NCBI GenBank assembly: GCA_965225935.1
Contig: CBDDCC010000013.1
Span: 248,001-312,000, forward strand
DNA from: CALJXB01 sp965225935
GTDB taxonomy: Bacteria > Pseudomonadota > Alphaproteobacteria > Kiloniellales > JAKSDN01
DNA: 64,000 nt
Direction: 5' to 3'
Shown here: positions 25,235 to 33,266 of the stretch, piece by piece
Numbering within the stretch: the first letter of the stretch is position 1
Layout: each line of letters begins with the position of its first letter
The notes under the pieces: model-generated
Told to the model about the DNA's origin: nothing
Seen by the model: the letters and a program-made list of their open reading frames with translations, nothing else
Databases searched by the model: none
Made by a program: the position numbers and the translations under genes

Positions 25235-26125
25235 GTGAGCACGTTCCTCCAGTTCCTGATCGACGTTCTGAGCTTGGGTGGTGCCTATGCACTGATGGCT
25301 CTGGGGCTTGTCATCGTTTACGGCATCCTGCGGCTCGTGAACTTTGCCTATGGCGAGCTGATCATGGTGGCGGGCTATACCATGTACCTGGTGAACCCGT
25401 CCGGCCTGCCTTGGCTTGCTATGGCGGCGGTGGCCGTGTTCATGGCGGTCCTGGCCGGGGTCGCCACGGACTACGTCGCCTTCCGCCCGGTCCGCGCGAA
25501 ATCGGTGACGGCGGTGCTCATCACCTCCTTTGCTTTCTCCACCTTGCTGCAAAACGCGGCGCTCTTGTTCATTTCGCCCCGGCCGCGGAACGTTCCGCTG
25601 CCCGAGATCTTTTCTGAGACGGTCGAGATCGCCGGTGTCATCACCCCGGCGCGAAACCTCATCACCATCGCCGCTGCGGTGCTGCTGCTGGCACTCTTTT
25701 CCTATCTCATGCGCCGTTCGGTGCTGGGTATCGCCATGCGCGCCGCGGCCAGCAACTTCACCATGGCGCGTATGCTGGGCGTGCCCGCCGACCTGATCAT
25801 CTCCTCGGCCTTCGCGATCAGTGGGTTCTTGGCAGGCGTGGTCTCGCTGCTCTGGATCGGGCGGATCGGTGCGGTGGTTCCCGGGATTGGGCTAGAACCC
25901 CTGCTGATCGCGTTTATCGCCACGGTCATCGGCGGCATGCGAAGCCTTCAGGGCGCGGTATTGGGAGGGTTCTTGCTGGCTTTCATAGATACGACGCTCA
26001 ATTTCACCCTACCGCAGGACCTGCTCAAGTTCCGCGACGCCTTCACGTTCAGCCTTGTCATCCTGATCCTGTTGTGGCGCCCCGAAGGCCTGGTCAAGGG
26101 CCCCGCCTCGGGCCGCCGAACCTAG
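25235..26125 (+). CDS. livH: LIV-type ABC transporter permease, LivH type
   Basis: A 296-aa membrane protein opening with LSLGGAYALMALGLVIVYGI and LRLVNFAYGELIMVAGY, the standard LivH N-terminus. It has the EAA-like loop MRAAASNFTMARMLGVPAD and closes with LLWRPEGLVKG. About eight membrane segments are apparent. It starts with GTG, 4 bases after livF. It forms the channel with the following LivM protein. Confidence 0.92.
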   Translation: MSTFLQFLIDVLSLGGAYALMALGLVIVYGILRLVNFAYGELIMVAGYTMYLVNPSGLPWLAMAAVAVFMAVLAGVATDYVAFRPVRAKSVTAVLITSFAFSTLLQNAALLFISPRPRNVPLPEIFSETVEIAGVITPARNLITIAAAVLLLALFSYLMRRSVLGIAMRAAASNFTMARMLGVPADLIISSAFAISGFLAGVVSLLWIGRIGAVVPGIGLEPLLIAFIATVIGGMRSLQGAVLGGFLLAFIDTTLNFTLPQDLLKFRDAFTFSLVILILLWRPEGLVKGPASGRRT

Positions 26126-26132
26126 CGTTGCC

Positions 26133-27200
26133 ATGCTGAAGAATCTCAGCACCATCGCAATCCTGGTCGGGCTCATTTTGGTCGTGGCCGTCGTCACCAG
26201 TCTGCTCGGCGTGCGCCTGTTCGACCGGATCGCGGTCAACCTGTGCATCGCCCTGGTGTTGGTGCTGGGACTCCAGGTCTTCATGGGGAATTCCGGAATC
26301 CTCAGCTTCGCCCACATCGGCTTTATGGGGATCGGCGCTTACACCTCCGCAGTGCTGACGATACCGACCCAGATGAAGGGCATGTCCCTGCCCGAGCTCT
26401 ACCCGTTTCTGGCGACCGTCCAGATGTCCCCGTACGTCGGAATCCTGCTCGGCGGGCTGGCCGCGGCCGCAGTGGCGGCGATCGTGTGCTATCCGCTCAT
26501 GCGGCTCTCCGACGCCGCGGCCGTCATCACGTCATTTGCGCTTCTCGTTGTGCTTCACACCATCATGACCCATTGGAGCGTGGTGACCAACGGGCCTCGA
26601 ACCCTGTTTGGACTGCCGAAAGCGACCGACTTGCCGTTGGCCGCCGGAGCGGCGGTGCTTGCCGTTGTCGCGGCGATTGCCTTCAAGGAATCGAAGAGCG
26701 GCTTGTTGCTGCGGGCAAGCCGGGACGACGAAGTGGCTGCTGGGGCCATGGGCGCTCACATTCCGCGCCTACGATGGCAGGCCTTCATCATCAGCGCGCT
26801 CTTTGCCGGCATCGGCGGCGCCATGTGGGGCCATTTCATCACCTCCTTCTCGCCGAAGGCTTTCTTTCTGAAGGAGACCTTCGTGATTCTCAGCATGCTG
26901 GTGATCGGCGGACCAAAGACGGTCTCCGGCGCCGTCATCGGCGCCATGATCGTCACGGTCCTGTTTGAAGGCCTGCGTGCCACCGAGACAGCGATCAACA
27001 GGGCGCAGATGTTCTCCGAGCAAGTCGTGGGGCTCACAGAGATTGTACTGGCGCTTGCCATGATTGCGGTTCTGGCCCTCAGGCCCGGCGGGCTTTTCGC
27101 AACGCATGAAATTGGTGCGCTTAGGCCCGGCGGCCTTTTCGCAACGCATGAAATCGGTGCGCTGTTGAGCCGGCGCGCCAGCAAGAGTGAGAAACGATAG
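26133..27200 (+). CDS. livM: LIV-type ABC transporter permease, LivM type, with duplicated C-terminal segment
   Basis: A 355-aa membrane protein with the LivM core (QVFMGNSGILSFAHIGFMGI, SKSGLLLRASRDDEVAAGAM as the cytoplasmic ATPase-contact loop, and FLKETFVILSMLVIGG). Near the C-terminus a 14-residue segment, LRPGGLFATHEIGA, occurs twice in a row. This reflects a 42-bp tandem duplication at 27078-27161. The copy count does not disturb the frame, so the protein simply gains 14 residues in its cytoplasmic tail. Last gene of the transporter operon, 7 bases after livH. Confidence 0.92.
   Translation: MLKNLSTIAILVGLILVVAVVTSLLGVRLFDRIAVNLCIALVLVLGLQVFMGNSGILSFAHIGFMGIGAYTSAVLTIPTQMKGMSLPELYPFLATVQMSPYVGILLGGLAAAAVAAIVCYPLMRLSDAAAVITSFALLVVLHTIMTHWSVVTNGPRTLFGLPKATDLPLAAGAAVLAVVAAIAFKESKSGLLLRASRDDEVAAGAMGAHIPRLRWQAFIISALFAGIGGAMWGHFITSFSPKAFFLKETFVILSMLVIGGPKTVSGAVIGAMIVTVLFEGLRATETAINRAQMFSEQVVGLTEIVLALAMIAVLALRPGGLFATHEIGALRPGGLFATHEIGALLSRRASKSEKR
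27078..27161 (+). repeat. 42-bp tandem duplication inside livM
   Basis: Units 27078-27119 and 27120-27161 differ at only three bases: CTC/CTT, GGG/GGC and ATT/ATC. All three differences are synonymous (Leu, Gly, Ile), so both copies encode the same 14 residues. Confidence 0.9.
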
Positions 27201-27216
27201 CGGGTTGGAAGACAGC

Positions 27217-27555
27217 TTATCGTTCGTTTTGGCGCGCGACCGCCGAGGAACCGGACGACACAAGCCCCAATCCCGAAACCACAGCGCTGTTGGTCATCGC
27301 TTTCCAAAGCACCTGTCTCGAGGGCACGGACACGCACACGCCGGAAGAGACCGTCCGTTGGGGGCCATTGTGATCGCCTGCGCGGCACCGTGATCCCGAA
27401 TGCGCCATCGCGCGCATCAGGACCGGTGAGAGAGACCTCCCGGTCGGGCGCGCTTCAAGCCGCTGGGCCTTGAGCTTTTCCAGGCGCTCCATCTCCTGCT
27501 TGAGGATGGCGATCTTGTCGTGCAGGTCATCCATTCCTATAGTTTTCTTGCCCAT
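27217..27555 (-). CDS. Small hypothetical protein with N-terminal coiled coil (doubtful)
   Basis: A 112-codon frame beginning with a charged heptad-like segment (MDDLHDKIAILKQEMERLEK) followed by a Ser/Arg-rich tail that looks like GC-rich chance sequence. The first 35 residues are compatible with a coiled coil, or with the start of a mobilisation- or transposon-type small protein. The rest has no recognisable feature, so it may be a remnant whose frame was lost after about codon 40. It is divergent from the ankyrin gene, 33 bases away. I do not assign a function. Confidence 0.25.
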   Translation of the reverse strand: MGKKTIGMDDLHDKIAILKQEMERLEKLKAQRLEARPTGRSLSPVLMRAMAHSGSRCRAGDHNGPQRTVSSGVCVSVPSRQVLWKAMTNSAVVSGLGLVSSGSSAVARQNER

Positions 27556-27588
27556 CCCGGCCGCGCTTCGGCAAGGACTCGCTTTGCC

Positions 27589-28347
27589 ATGACACTCGAG
27601 CAGACATTGCGATACATCGCCGCGGGGCGAACGGATCTGGTCTTTGACCTTCTACAGCAATCCGATTGGCGCGCGGCCCTCTCCGACGGTGCGGTCACGC
27701 CCACGCAATGGTTCGTCTATTACAACGACGTCACGGCCTTAAGGGCCGTGGAGGCTGCGGCCGGATCGCTGCCCGGCATCGATCTGAACCAGGAGTTGAA
27801 TAGCGCGGCCTTTTTCGGCCACTGGAAGGTCTGTGACTTTCTGATTTCGCGCGGCGCCGATCCCAACGCCGCCCTGGCGGGGACCGGCGAGACTCCTTTG
27901 CACAGCGCCCTCTGCAAGGCAGGCAGGCCCTTTTTCGCCTACACGGTGCGGCTGCTGCTCGAGCGCGGCGCGGACCCCAACCGTCGCACCCTGCCTGATC
28001 GCGAGACATCGGCCTTCATGCGCGACGTGCGCACCAAAGGGGAAACGCCCCTCCACCGCGCCGCCGCATTCGCCGATCCGGCAACCATAGAGCTGCTCCT
28101 CGACCATGGAGCCGACAAGGAGATCCGGGACGCCCAAGGCGACAGCGCCCTCACCTGGGCAAGCTGGCACCTGCGGCCCGGCCGGGTTCTCCAGCTCCTG
28201 GCCTTTCCACCGCACAAGGTCGGCGAGCGACATGTCGCGCAGAGCACCAGTGACCACGGTTGCGGTTGGGGCGAAAGCATGGAAAGAAAGTTTCTCGGGG
28301 ACTATCTGCCCCTCAGCCCAGAAAACAAACAGAGCGGCCGGGCCTAG
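27589..28347 (+). CDS. Ankyrin-repeat protein
   Basis: A 252-aa protein with about four to five ankyrin repeats. Clear units are FFGHWKVCDFLISRGADPNA, TPLHSALCKAGRPFFAYTV-RLLLERGADPN, and TPLHRAAAFADPATIELLLD-HGADKEIRD, then a DSALTWASWHLRPGRVLQLL cap. There is no signal peptide or membrane segment, so it is a likely cytosolic protein-protein interaction module. I start at the ATG at 27589 (MTLEQTLRYIAAG). The stop codon TAG spans the left boundary of an IS630 element: its TA is the target dinucleotide and its G the first base of the element. The sequence after the element also begins TAG, so the insertion leaves the protein unchanged. Confidence 0.82.
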   Translation: MTLEQTLRYIAAGRTDLVFDLLQQSDWRAALSDGAVTPTQWFVYYNDVTALRAVEAAAGSLPGIDLNQELNSAAFFGHWKVCDFLISRGADPNAALAGTGETPLHSALCKAGRPFFAYTVRLLLERGADPNRRTLPDRETSAFMRDVRTKGETPLHRAAAFADPATIELLLDHGADKEIRDAQGDSALTWASWHLRPGRVLQLLAFPPHKVGERHVAQSTSDHGCGWGESMERKFLGDYLPLSPENKQSGRA

Positions 28348-29394
28348 ATCGGTTCCACGTTAGGCGGAAGCGTATCCTGCATTTGCGAGATAGGCGGCGC
28401 ATTCCTTGGGCTGGAAGCGTTCGAGGACAGGAGCGAGGGATCTGTAGGTTTCCCCGATGGACCGGGCCTGCGCCTGTCTGAGCCAGTGCTTGAGCTTTGC
28501 GAAGGCCTGCTCGATGGGATTGAGGTCGGGGCTGTAGGGCGGCAGGAAGAGGAGCTTGGCGCCGGCTTCTCGGATCGCCCGGCGTACGGCCTTGCCTTTA
28601 TGGCTGCCGAGATTGTCGAGGATGACGACGTCGCTGGTCCGGAGGGTGGGGATCAGGAACTGCTTGATGTAGGCGAGGAACTTCTGGCCATTGATCGGGC
28701 CATCGAAGAGGCAGGGCGCGTCGATCCGGTCGACACGGCAGGGCGGCCAGGAAGGTGAGCGTGCGCCAGCGGCCATGGGGGGCTTGGCGATCAAGCGCTG
28801 GCCGTGTGGGCCCCAGCCGCGCAGCGGGGCCATGTTGGTCTTGGCTCAGGTCTCGTCGATGAAGACGAGGCGCTTGGGGTCGATGCTGGCTTGACGGGCC
28901 TGCCATCTGCGACGCCGCCGGGCCACGTCCGGCCGGTCTTGCTCAGTCGCGAAGGCGGTTTTTTTGAAGCTCAGCCCTTCGGCGTGCAGAAACGTCCGCA
29001 CCGTCTCCTCGCATACCCTGATCCCCAGCGCCGCCAGCTCGGCCCGCAGCGCCCTGAGCGAGTGATGCGGCGTCTGCGACACCAGGGCGCGAACCGTCTC
29101 CCGGTGCGGCTCCAGCAAGCGGCGGCGGTAGCCACCGAACTTCGCTGGCCGTACGCTCCCGGTCTCACGCTGGCGCCGCACCCACTTCGACACCGTCGAG
29201 GGTGCAATCCCAAACAGCGACGCCACGGCTCGGATGCTCTCGCCCGCGTCATGGCGGGCCACAACACGCTCTCGCAGATCATTGGATAGGGGTCGAGCCA
29301 TGTCCGCTGGCCTCCTTCTCCAGCACACAGCTTGAACCACATCTTCATGAAAAAGGGAATCCCGCGCGCGATTCCGACTATCCTAGCTCCGCTC
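28347..29394 (-). mobile_element. IS630-family insertion sequence, about 1,048 bp, with TA target duplication
   Basis: The element is bounded by TA on both sides (28345-28346 and 29395-29396). Its imperfect terminal inverted repeats (left GATCGGTTCCACGTTAGGCG; right end, read inward, GAGCGGAGCTAGGATAGTCG) match at about 18 of the first 27 positions. IS630 elements insert into and duplicate TA. It holds one transposase gene on the minus strand, interrupted by a nonsense codon. It sits in the stop codon of the ankyrin gene. Confidence 0.8.
28360..29301 (-). pseudogene. IS630 transposase with nonsense mutation
   Basis: From the ATG at 29301 the frame reads an N-terminal helix-turn-helix domain (MARPLSNDLRERVVARHDAG, GIAPSTVSKWVRRQRETGS) up to KRLVFIDET. 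It then meets TGA at 28848-28846, where relatives have Trp (TGG). The same frame continues with AKTNMAPLRGWGP, VVILDNLGSHKGKAV and LPPYSPDLNPIEQAFAKLK, giving a complete DDE triad. A stretch MAAGARSPSWPPC near 28760 is out of register with the family sequence (HGRWRTLTFLAAL in the other frame), so two compensating single-base indels flank it. Without suppression the element cannot move on its own. Confidence 0.85.
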
Positions 29395-29540
29395 TAGTAC
29401 CCGACCCGGATGGAATAAATGGTAGGGACAGGAGCCATCGATAATCGGGTTTCCGTGGATCCGATCACATCACGGAGGAGTCGGATCTCTGGTGCTCGAA
29501 CAAAGCCCGGTCATATAGCCGCAGGCAATTTCGTGAGAGC

Positions 29541-30179
29541 CTAGCTCTTTTTTCGGCACAGGAGGCTTACGTTTTTGCCCATCTCGATGACATCGATCGA
29601 CTCCAATATGCCGCTCGCCTTGTTGACCTCCCTGGCGGCTTCCTCAATTGTCTTCCGTTTGCTCATCGCGTCCTGCCGCAAAACCGAAAACGCGGTCCGT
29701 CCGGAAAGCCCGTAGTTCTCCATCAGAAATTCTTTAGCGGACTCGACTTGACGAAAGCCATCCAACTTGCGCTTGAGAACCCGCGTCCGCTTTTCCCGAT
29801 CCTTTAGCATCTGCTTGCGACGGGAGGCATAAACCAGCTGCGCCAACAATCCGAACGGCCTGAAGGGCTTTGTGATGATCGCATCCCACAGGACTATCTC
29901 CCGCAGAACGGTGGGGCTTTCACTCTCGATGATCAGCACACAGACCGTGCTCTCAGTGATGAAGGGCGCCGAGACAACGACGTCGTAAGCGGTCTGCCGC
30001 GAAAGTGGAGCGAATATGAAATCCGCCTTTCGGATCCCCGACGTCGTGTTGTCCCAAAGATGCTCGACATCGAGCCCGATGCGCGACAGGTGACGCAAGA
30101 GCTCGTTGGAGTCGCTGTCATCGGGATGGAAAACGACGGCGCGCTTGCCCCTCAGATTGACCTCTTCCTGACCCTGCAT
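29541..30179 (-). CDS. AmiR-type ANTAR-domain transcription antiterminator
   Basis: A 212-aa RNA-binding regulator. The N-terminal pseudo-receiver domain (about 8-125; KRAVVFHPDDSDSNELLRHL) is followed by a coiled-coil segment and a C-terminal ANTAR domain (about 145-205; SAKEFLMENYGLSGRTAFSV, LRQDAMSKRKTIEEAAREVN). ANTAR proteins bind paired stem-loops in leader RNAs and prevent termination. The ATG at 30179 has a GCAGGAG ribosome site and lies 19 bases after the AmiC-type gene. That is the same order as amiC-amiR in the Pseudomonas amidase operon, where AmiC holds AmiR inactive until an amide binds. Its likely target is the terminator-containing leader at 37643-37716, upstream of this operon. 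Confidence 0.9.
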   Translation of the reverse strand: MQGQEEVNLRGKRAVVFHPDDSDSNELLRHLSRIGLDVEHLWDNTTSGIRKADFIFAPLSRQTAYDVVVSAPFITESTVCVLIIESESPTVLREIVLWDAIITKPFRPFGLLAQLVYASRRKQMLKDREKRTRVLKRKLDGFRQVESAKEFLMENYGLSGRTAFSVLRQDAMSKRKTIEEAAREVNKASGILESIDVIEMGKNVSLLCRKKS

Positions 30180-30198
30180 CCAACTTCTCCTGCAGTTT

Positions 30199-31356
30199 TC
30201 ATGCGGTGGTTTGTCCGAGGATCTGATCGAGCGAGCCGCTGTACTCCACCAGATAGGGGTCCGGCCGGATTGGGTGAAGAATCTCCTCAAGAACTTCAAA
30301 TCGATTGGATCGGTTGATCCTGCCAATTCGACAATTGACGTAGACATGATTGTTGTGCGGATCGACCTTGATCAGTCCCTGCGGTGCGGTCATCTCGCGC
30401 CCGTGCACACGCTGTAGAATCGACTGGGGATAGACCTCCTTGCCGGAGCGCAGTGCGTCGCAAACCAAGATCGTCGAATAGTAGGCCGCTTCCGCGCACA
30501 TGTTGAGTGCTGGCCCGGCCGGAAACCGGTCATAGTATCTGGCCGAAAACGATTTGCTCTCGGGCGTGTCGACACTGCCAAAGTAGGGCGCCGCGCAAAC
30601 GTGCCCTTCTGCCTCGCCATCCTTCAATTCGCCGAGCTCCGCCTCGGTCGCCGTGATGCTCGCGATCGGCATGTCCCGCGCTTGGATGCCGCGGCTTCGA
30701 TAGGCCTTGTAGAACTTCGGGATATCGCCGCCGACGATGGTCGAGAAAACGGCGCTCGGCTTCCGCTCGAGTATCTCGTCAATCACCGAGTCCACGAGGT
30801 CCATGGGTGAATCGAGCGGCAAGTACGACTCGCCGACGACCACGCCCCCTTCCCGCAGCAATATGTTGCGCATCAACCGGTTCGATTCGTGGGGGAATAT
30901 GTAGTCGGAGCCGACACTGTAAACTCTGTTGCCGTATTCCCGGAGAATGTGACGCGCAAGCACGATACTGGTCTGATTCGGCAGGGCGCCGCCGTAGAGG
31001 ACGTTCTTCGAGTACTCGAAACCTTCATAGAAAGTTGGATAGCACAACAGGGCGTTCCAGCGTTCGACAACCGGGATCACGGCGCGTCGCGCGCTCGACA
31101 TATAACATCCGATAACTATAGAAACGCGATCCTCGGAAAGAAGCCGCTCAGCCAGGTGGCGATAGCGGTCCGGCTGCGAGGATGGATCGTAGATAATGGG
31201 CTCAATCCTGAGGCCGGCGTTCTGCAGATCACTCTCGGCCTCCTCGATCGCCAGGAGAGTCGCATTCAGCTGGCTCCTCTCGACTGCTGCCGTCACGCCG
31301 GTCTGGGAAAACAGGATGCCTACCTTGACGGTTTGAACTTCCGATTGACTGCTCAT
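30199..31356 (-). CDS. AmiC-type amide sensor (cytoplasmic periplasmic-binding-protein fold)
   Basis: A 385-aa protein with the type I binding-protein fold but no signal peptide. It matches the AmiC/UrtA group: VGILFSQTGVTAAVERSQL, YDPSSQPDRYRHLAERLL, VGCYMSSARRAVIPVVERWN, LLCYPTFYEGFEYSKNVLYG and GSDYIFPHESNRLMRNILL. AmiC binds short amides and controls the activity of AmiR by direct complex formation. The gene directly precedes the AmiR-type gene and follows the transporter ATPase. Because the operon encodes formamidase, formamide or a similar small amide is the inferred ligand. Confidence 0.9.
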   Translation of the reverse strand: MSSQSEVQTVKVGILFSQTGVTAAVERSQLNATLLAIEEAESDLQNAGLRIEPIIYDPSSQPDRYRHLAERLLSEDRVSIVIGCYMSSARRAVIPVVERWNALLCYPTFYEGFEYSKNVLYGGALPNQTSIVLARHILREYGNRVYSVGSDYIFPHESNRLMRNILLREGGVVVGESYLPLDSPMDLVDSVIDEILERKPSAVFSTIVGGDIPKFYKAYRSRGIQARDMPIASITATEAELGELKDGEAEGHVCAAPYFGSVDTPESKSFSARYYDRFPAGPALNMCAEAAYYSTILVCDALRSGKEVYPQSILQRVHGREMTAPQGLIKVDPHNNHVYVNCRIGRINRSNRFEVLEEILHPIRPDPYLVEYSGSLDQILGQTTA

Positions 31357-31458
31357 CGTTCCACCAGAAGATCTTTCAATGTCCCTTGCGGTTCTCCCGA
31401 ACGCAGGGACTTCGCTCCGTCTCGAGCCATCGGGTTGGAGGAGGGAGGCGCGCGCATC

Positions 31459-33003
31459 TCAATGCCCTGCCATGTGACGGCCAACGACGCTCCGGTTCGC
31501 TCCGGCGATCAAGGTCTCGAAGGCGATACCTCCTTGAAACATGACGAGTATCCTATCAGCAAGTTCGAATATCTCATCCAGATCCTCACTGATCAGAAGT
31601 ACGGCCGCGCCCTTGTTCTTGGTATCGACAATCTTTGCGCGGATTTCGCTGATCGCCTTGACGTCCAAACCGAAACAAGGGTTGGCAGCAACCAAGACCT
31701 GAACGTCGTGCGACAATTCGCGGGCAAGAACCATGCGCTGCACGTTCCCGCCGGACAGAGTTTCGGCCGCGGCATCGACCGACCGGGTCCGTATCGTGTA
31801 TTCCTCGACCAGGCGTCGCGCCTCCTCGCGCATGGCCCCTTCGTTGACGAACCACTTTGCTCTCACAAAGGGCGGAAGATCGAACTGTCGAAGCGCGAGG
31901 TTCTGGGCGACGCTCATTCGCCCCACCGCCGCGTTCTGAAGAGGTTCTTCCGGCAGGCAGAAGACCTTGTGCCTTCGCATTTGCGCCCGCGTAGGCTTGT
32001 AGGCCTCGCCGTGCACGACGATCGAGCCTCTGGTCGGACTCCTTTGACCCGATAGAACCTCGACCAGTTCTTTCTGGCCGTTGCCCGAAACCCCGGCGAT
32101 GCCAAGAATTTCCCCGGCGCGGACCTCGAGGGAGACCCCGTCAATGGCGGTGTGCCCCCGATCGTTCAACGCTGCCAGATCCTTCAGCTCCAGGCGTATC
32201 TCACCCGCTTCGTCTCCCGTTCGGTCCGGCGCGCCGGCCATATCGTGAACACCCACCATCAATTCGGTGAGCGATGCCGGATCATGGTCTTTCACCAGTC
32301 CTTCGCCAGTGACCCGTCCGCCGCGAAGAACCGTCACCTGGTCGGCGAAAGCAAACAGCTCTCGCAGCTTGTGCGTGATCAACAGAACGCTGAGATCTCC
32401 CGCTTCGGTCATGTTCTTGAGCATGCCAAGGATTTCGCTGGCTTCATCGGGCGTTAGAACCGAAGTCGGTTCGTCTAGAATCAGAATCCGGACTTTCAGA
32501 AAAAGCTGTTTGACGATCTCAACTTTTTGCTTTTCGCCCGCGGACAAGAGCCGAACGGGCGCGTCGAGATCTACCTCGAATGGCATCGCCTCCAGGAACT
32601 CCAGCATTCCTTGGCGCTCCCGCCGCCAGTCAATGATGGCGGAGAACCGGGCTTTGGCCAGAAGGAGATTCTCCGCCACGGTCATGCTGGGGACCAGAGT
32701 GAACCGCTGGTACACCATGCCAAATCCAAGGCCATGGGCCTCCAATGGCGATCGGATCCGATGGTCTTCTCCGTCGATTACAACGCTTCCGGAGTCGGGA
32801 TGATAAAAACCCATCACGCACTTCACGAGTGTGCTCTTGCCCGCGCCGTTTTCGCCCAGAAGCGCATGGAAACATCCTGGTTGAACATGCAGCGAGACAT
32901 CGTCCAGCGCGACAAGAGGCCCGAACCTCTTGCACATTCTTGAGATCACAATGTCCGGTGGCGCTTTCCGGACGAGACCACCGCTGGTCGTCGGCGCGTT
33001 CAA
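31459..33003 (-). CDS. BMP-type (nucleoside/sugar-class) ABC transporter ATPase, two ABC domains
   Basis: A protein of about 514 aa with tandem nucleotide-binding domains, like RbsA/YufO. Domain 1 has Walker A GENGAGKSTLV, signature LSAGEKQKVEIVKQL and Walker B ILILDEPTSVLTP. Domain 2 has a degenerate Walker A (GVSGNGQKELV), as usual in this class, and the signature LSGGNVQRMVLAREL. The start is uncertain: I use TTG at 33003, which has GAGGG seven bases upstream and leaves a normal N-terminal strand; the frame runs further upstream without a credible start. It energises the two permeases at 34307-36364. A 263-base spacer with a 7-bp hairpin (33168-33186) separates it from amiF. Confidence 0.88.
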   Translation of the reverse strand: MNAPTTSGGLVRKAPPDIVISRMCKRFGPLVALDDVSLHVQPGCFHALLGENGAGKSTLVKCVMGFYHPDSGSVVIDGEDHRIRSPLEAHGLGFGMVYQRFTLVPSMTVAENLLLAKARFSAIIDWRRERQGMLEFLEAMPFEVDLDAPVRLLSAGEKQKVEIVKQLFLKVRILILDEPTSVLTPDEASEILGMLKNMTEAGDLSVLLITHKLRELFAFADQVTVLRGGRVTGEGLVKDHDPASLTELMVGVHDMAGAPDRTGDEAGEIRLELKDLAALNDRGHTAIDGVSLEVRAGEILGIAGVSGNGQKELVEVLSGQRSPTRGSIVVHGEAYKPTRAQMRRHKVFCLPEEPLQNAAVGRMSVAQNLALRQFDLPPFVRAKWFVNEGAMREEARRLVEEYTIRTRSVDAAAETLSGGNVQRMVLARELSHDVQVLVAANPCFGLDVKAISEIRAKIVDTKNKGAAVLLISEDLDEIFELADRILVMFQGGIAFETLIAGANRSVVGRHMAGH

Positions 33004-33266
33004 TCGGATGCCCTCGCTCTCTATCCGTACACTCGGTTTTCCGCACCCATCCCCTGCCGGCAAGACTGGGAGGTTGGAAGAAGCGCTCCGGAGTCCCTGT
33101 GGCGGCGGTGCGCGCGCTTCGATCGGCTCTTCCGGTCGACGCTTCCGTCCAATCCGCGGCGGCTTGACCGGCGCGGCAAGCGCCGGCCCGGACCGAGTCT
33201 GTCCGGCTGGGAGCTGGGGCGTAGCAGCCCCCCGCCGGTCCGGGTCGGGTCGACCACCATGTGCGA

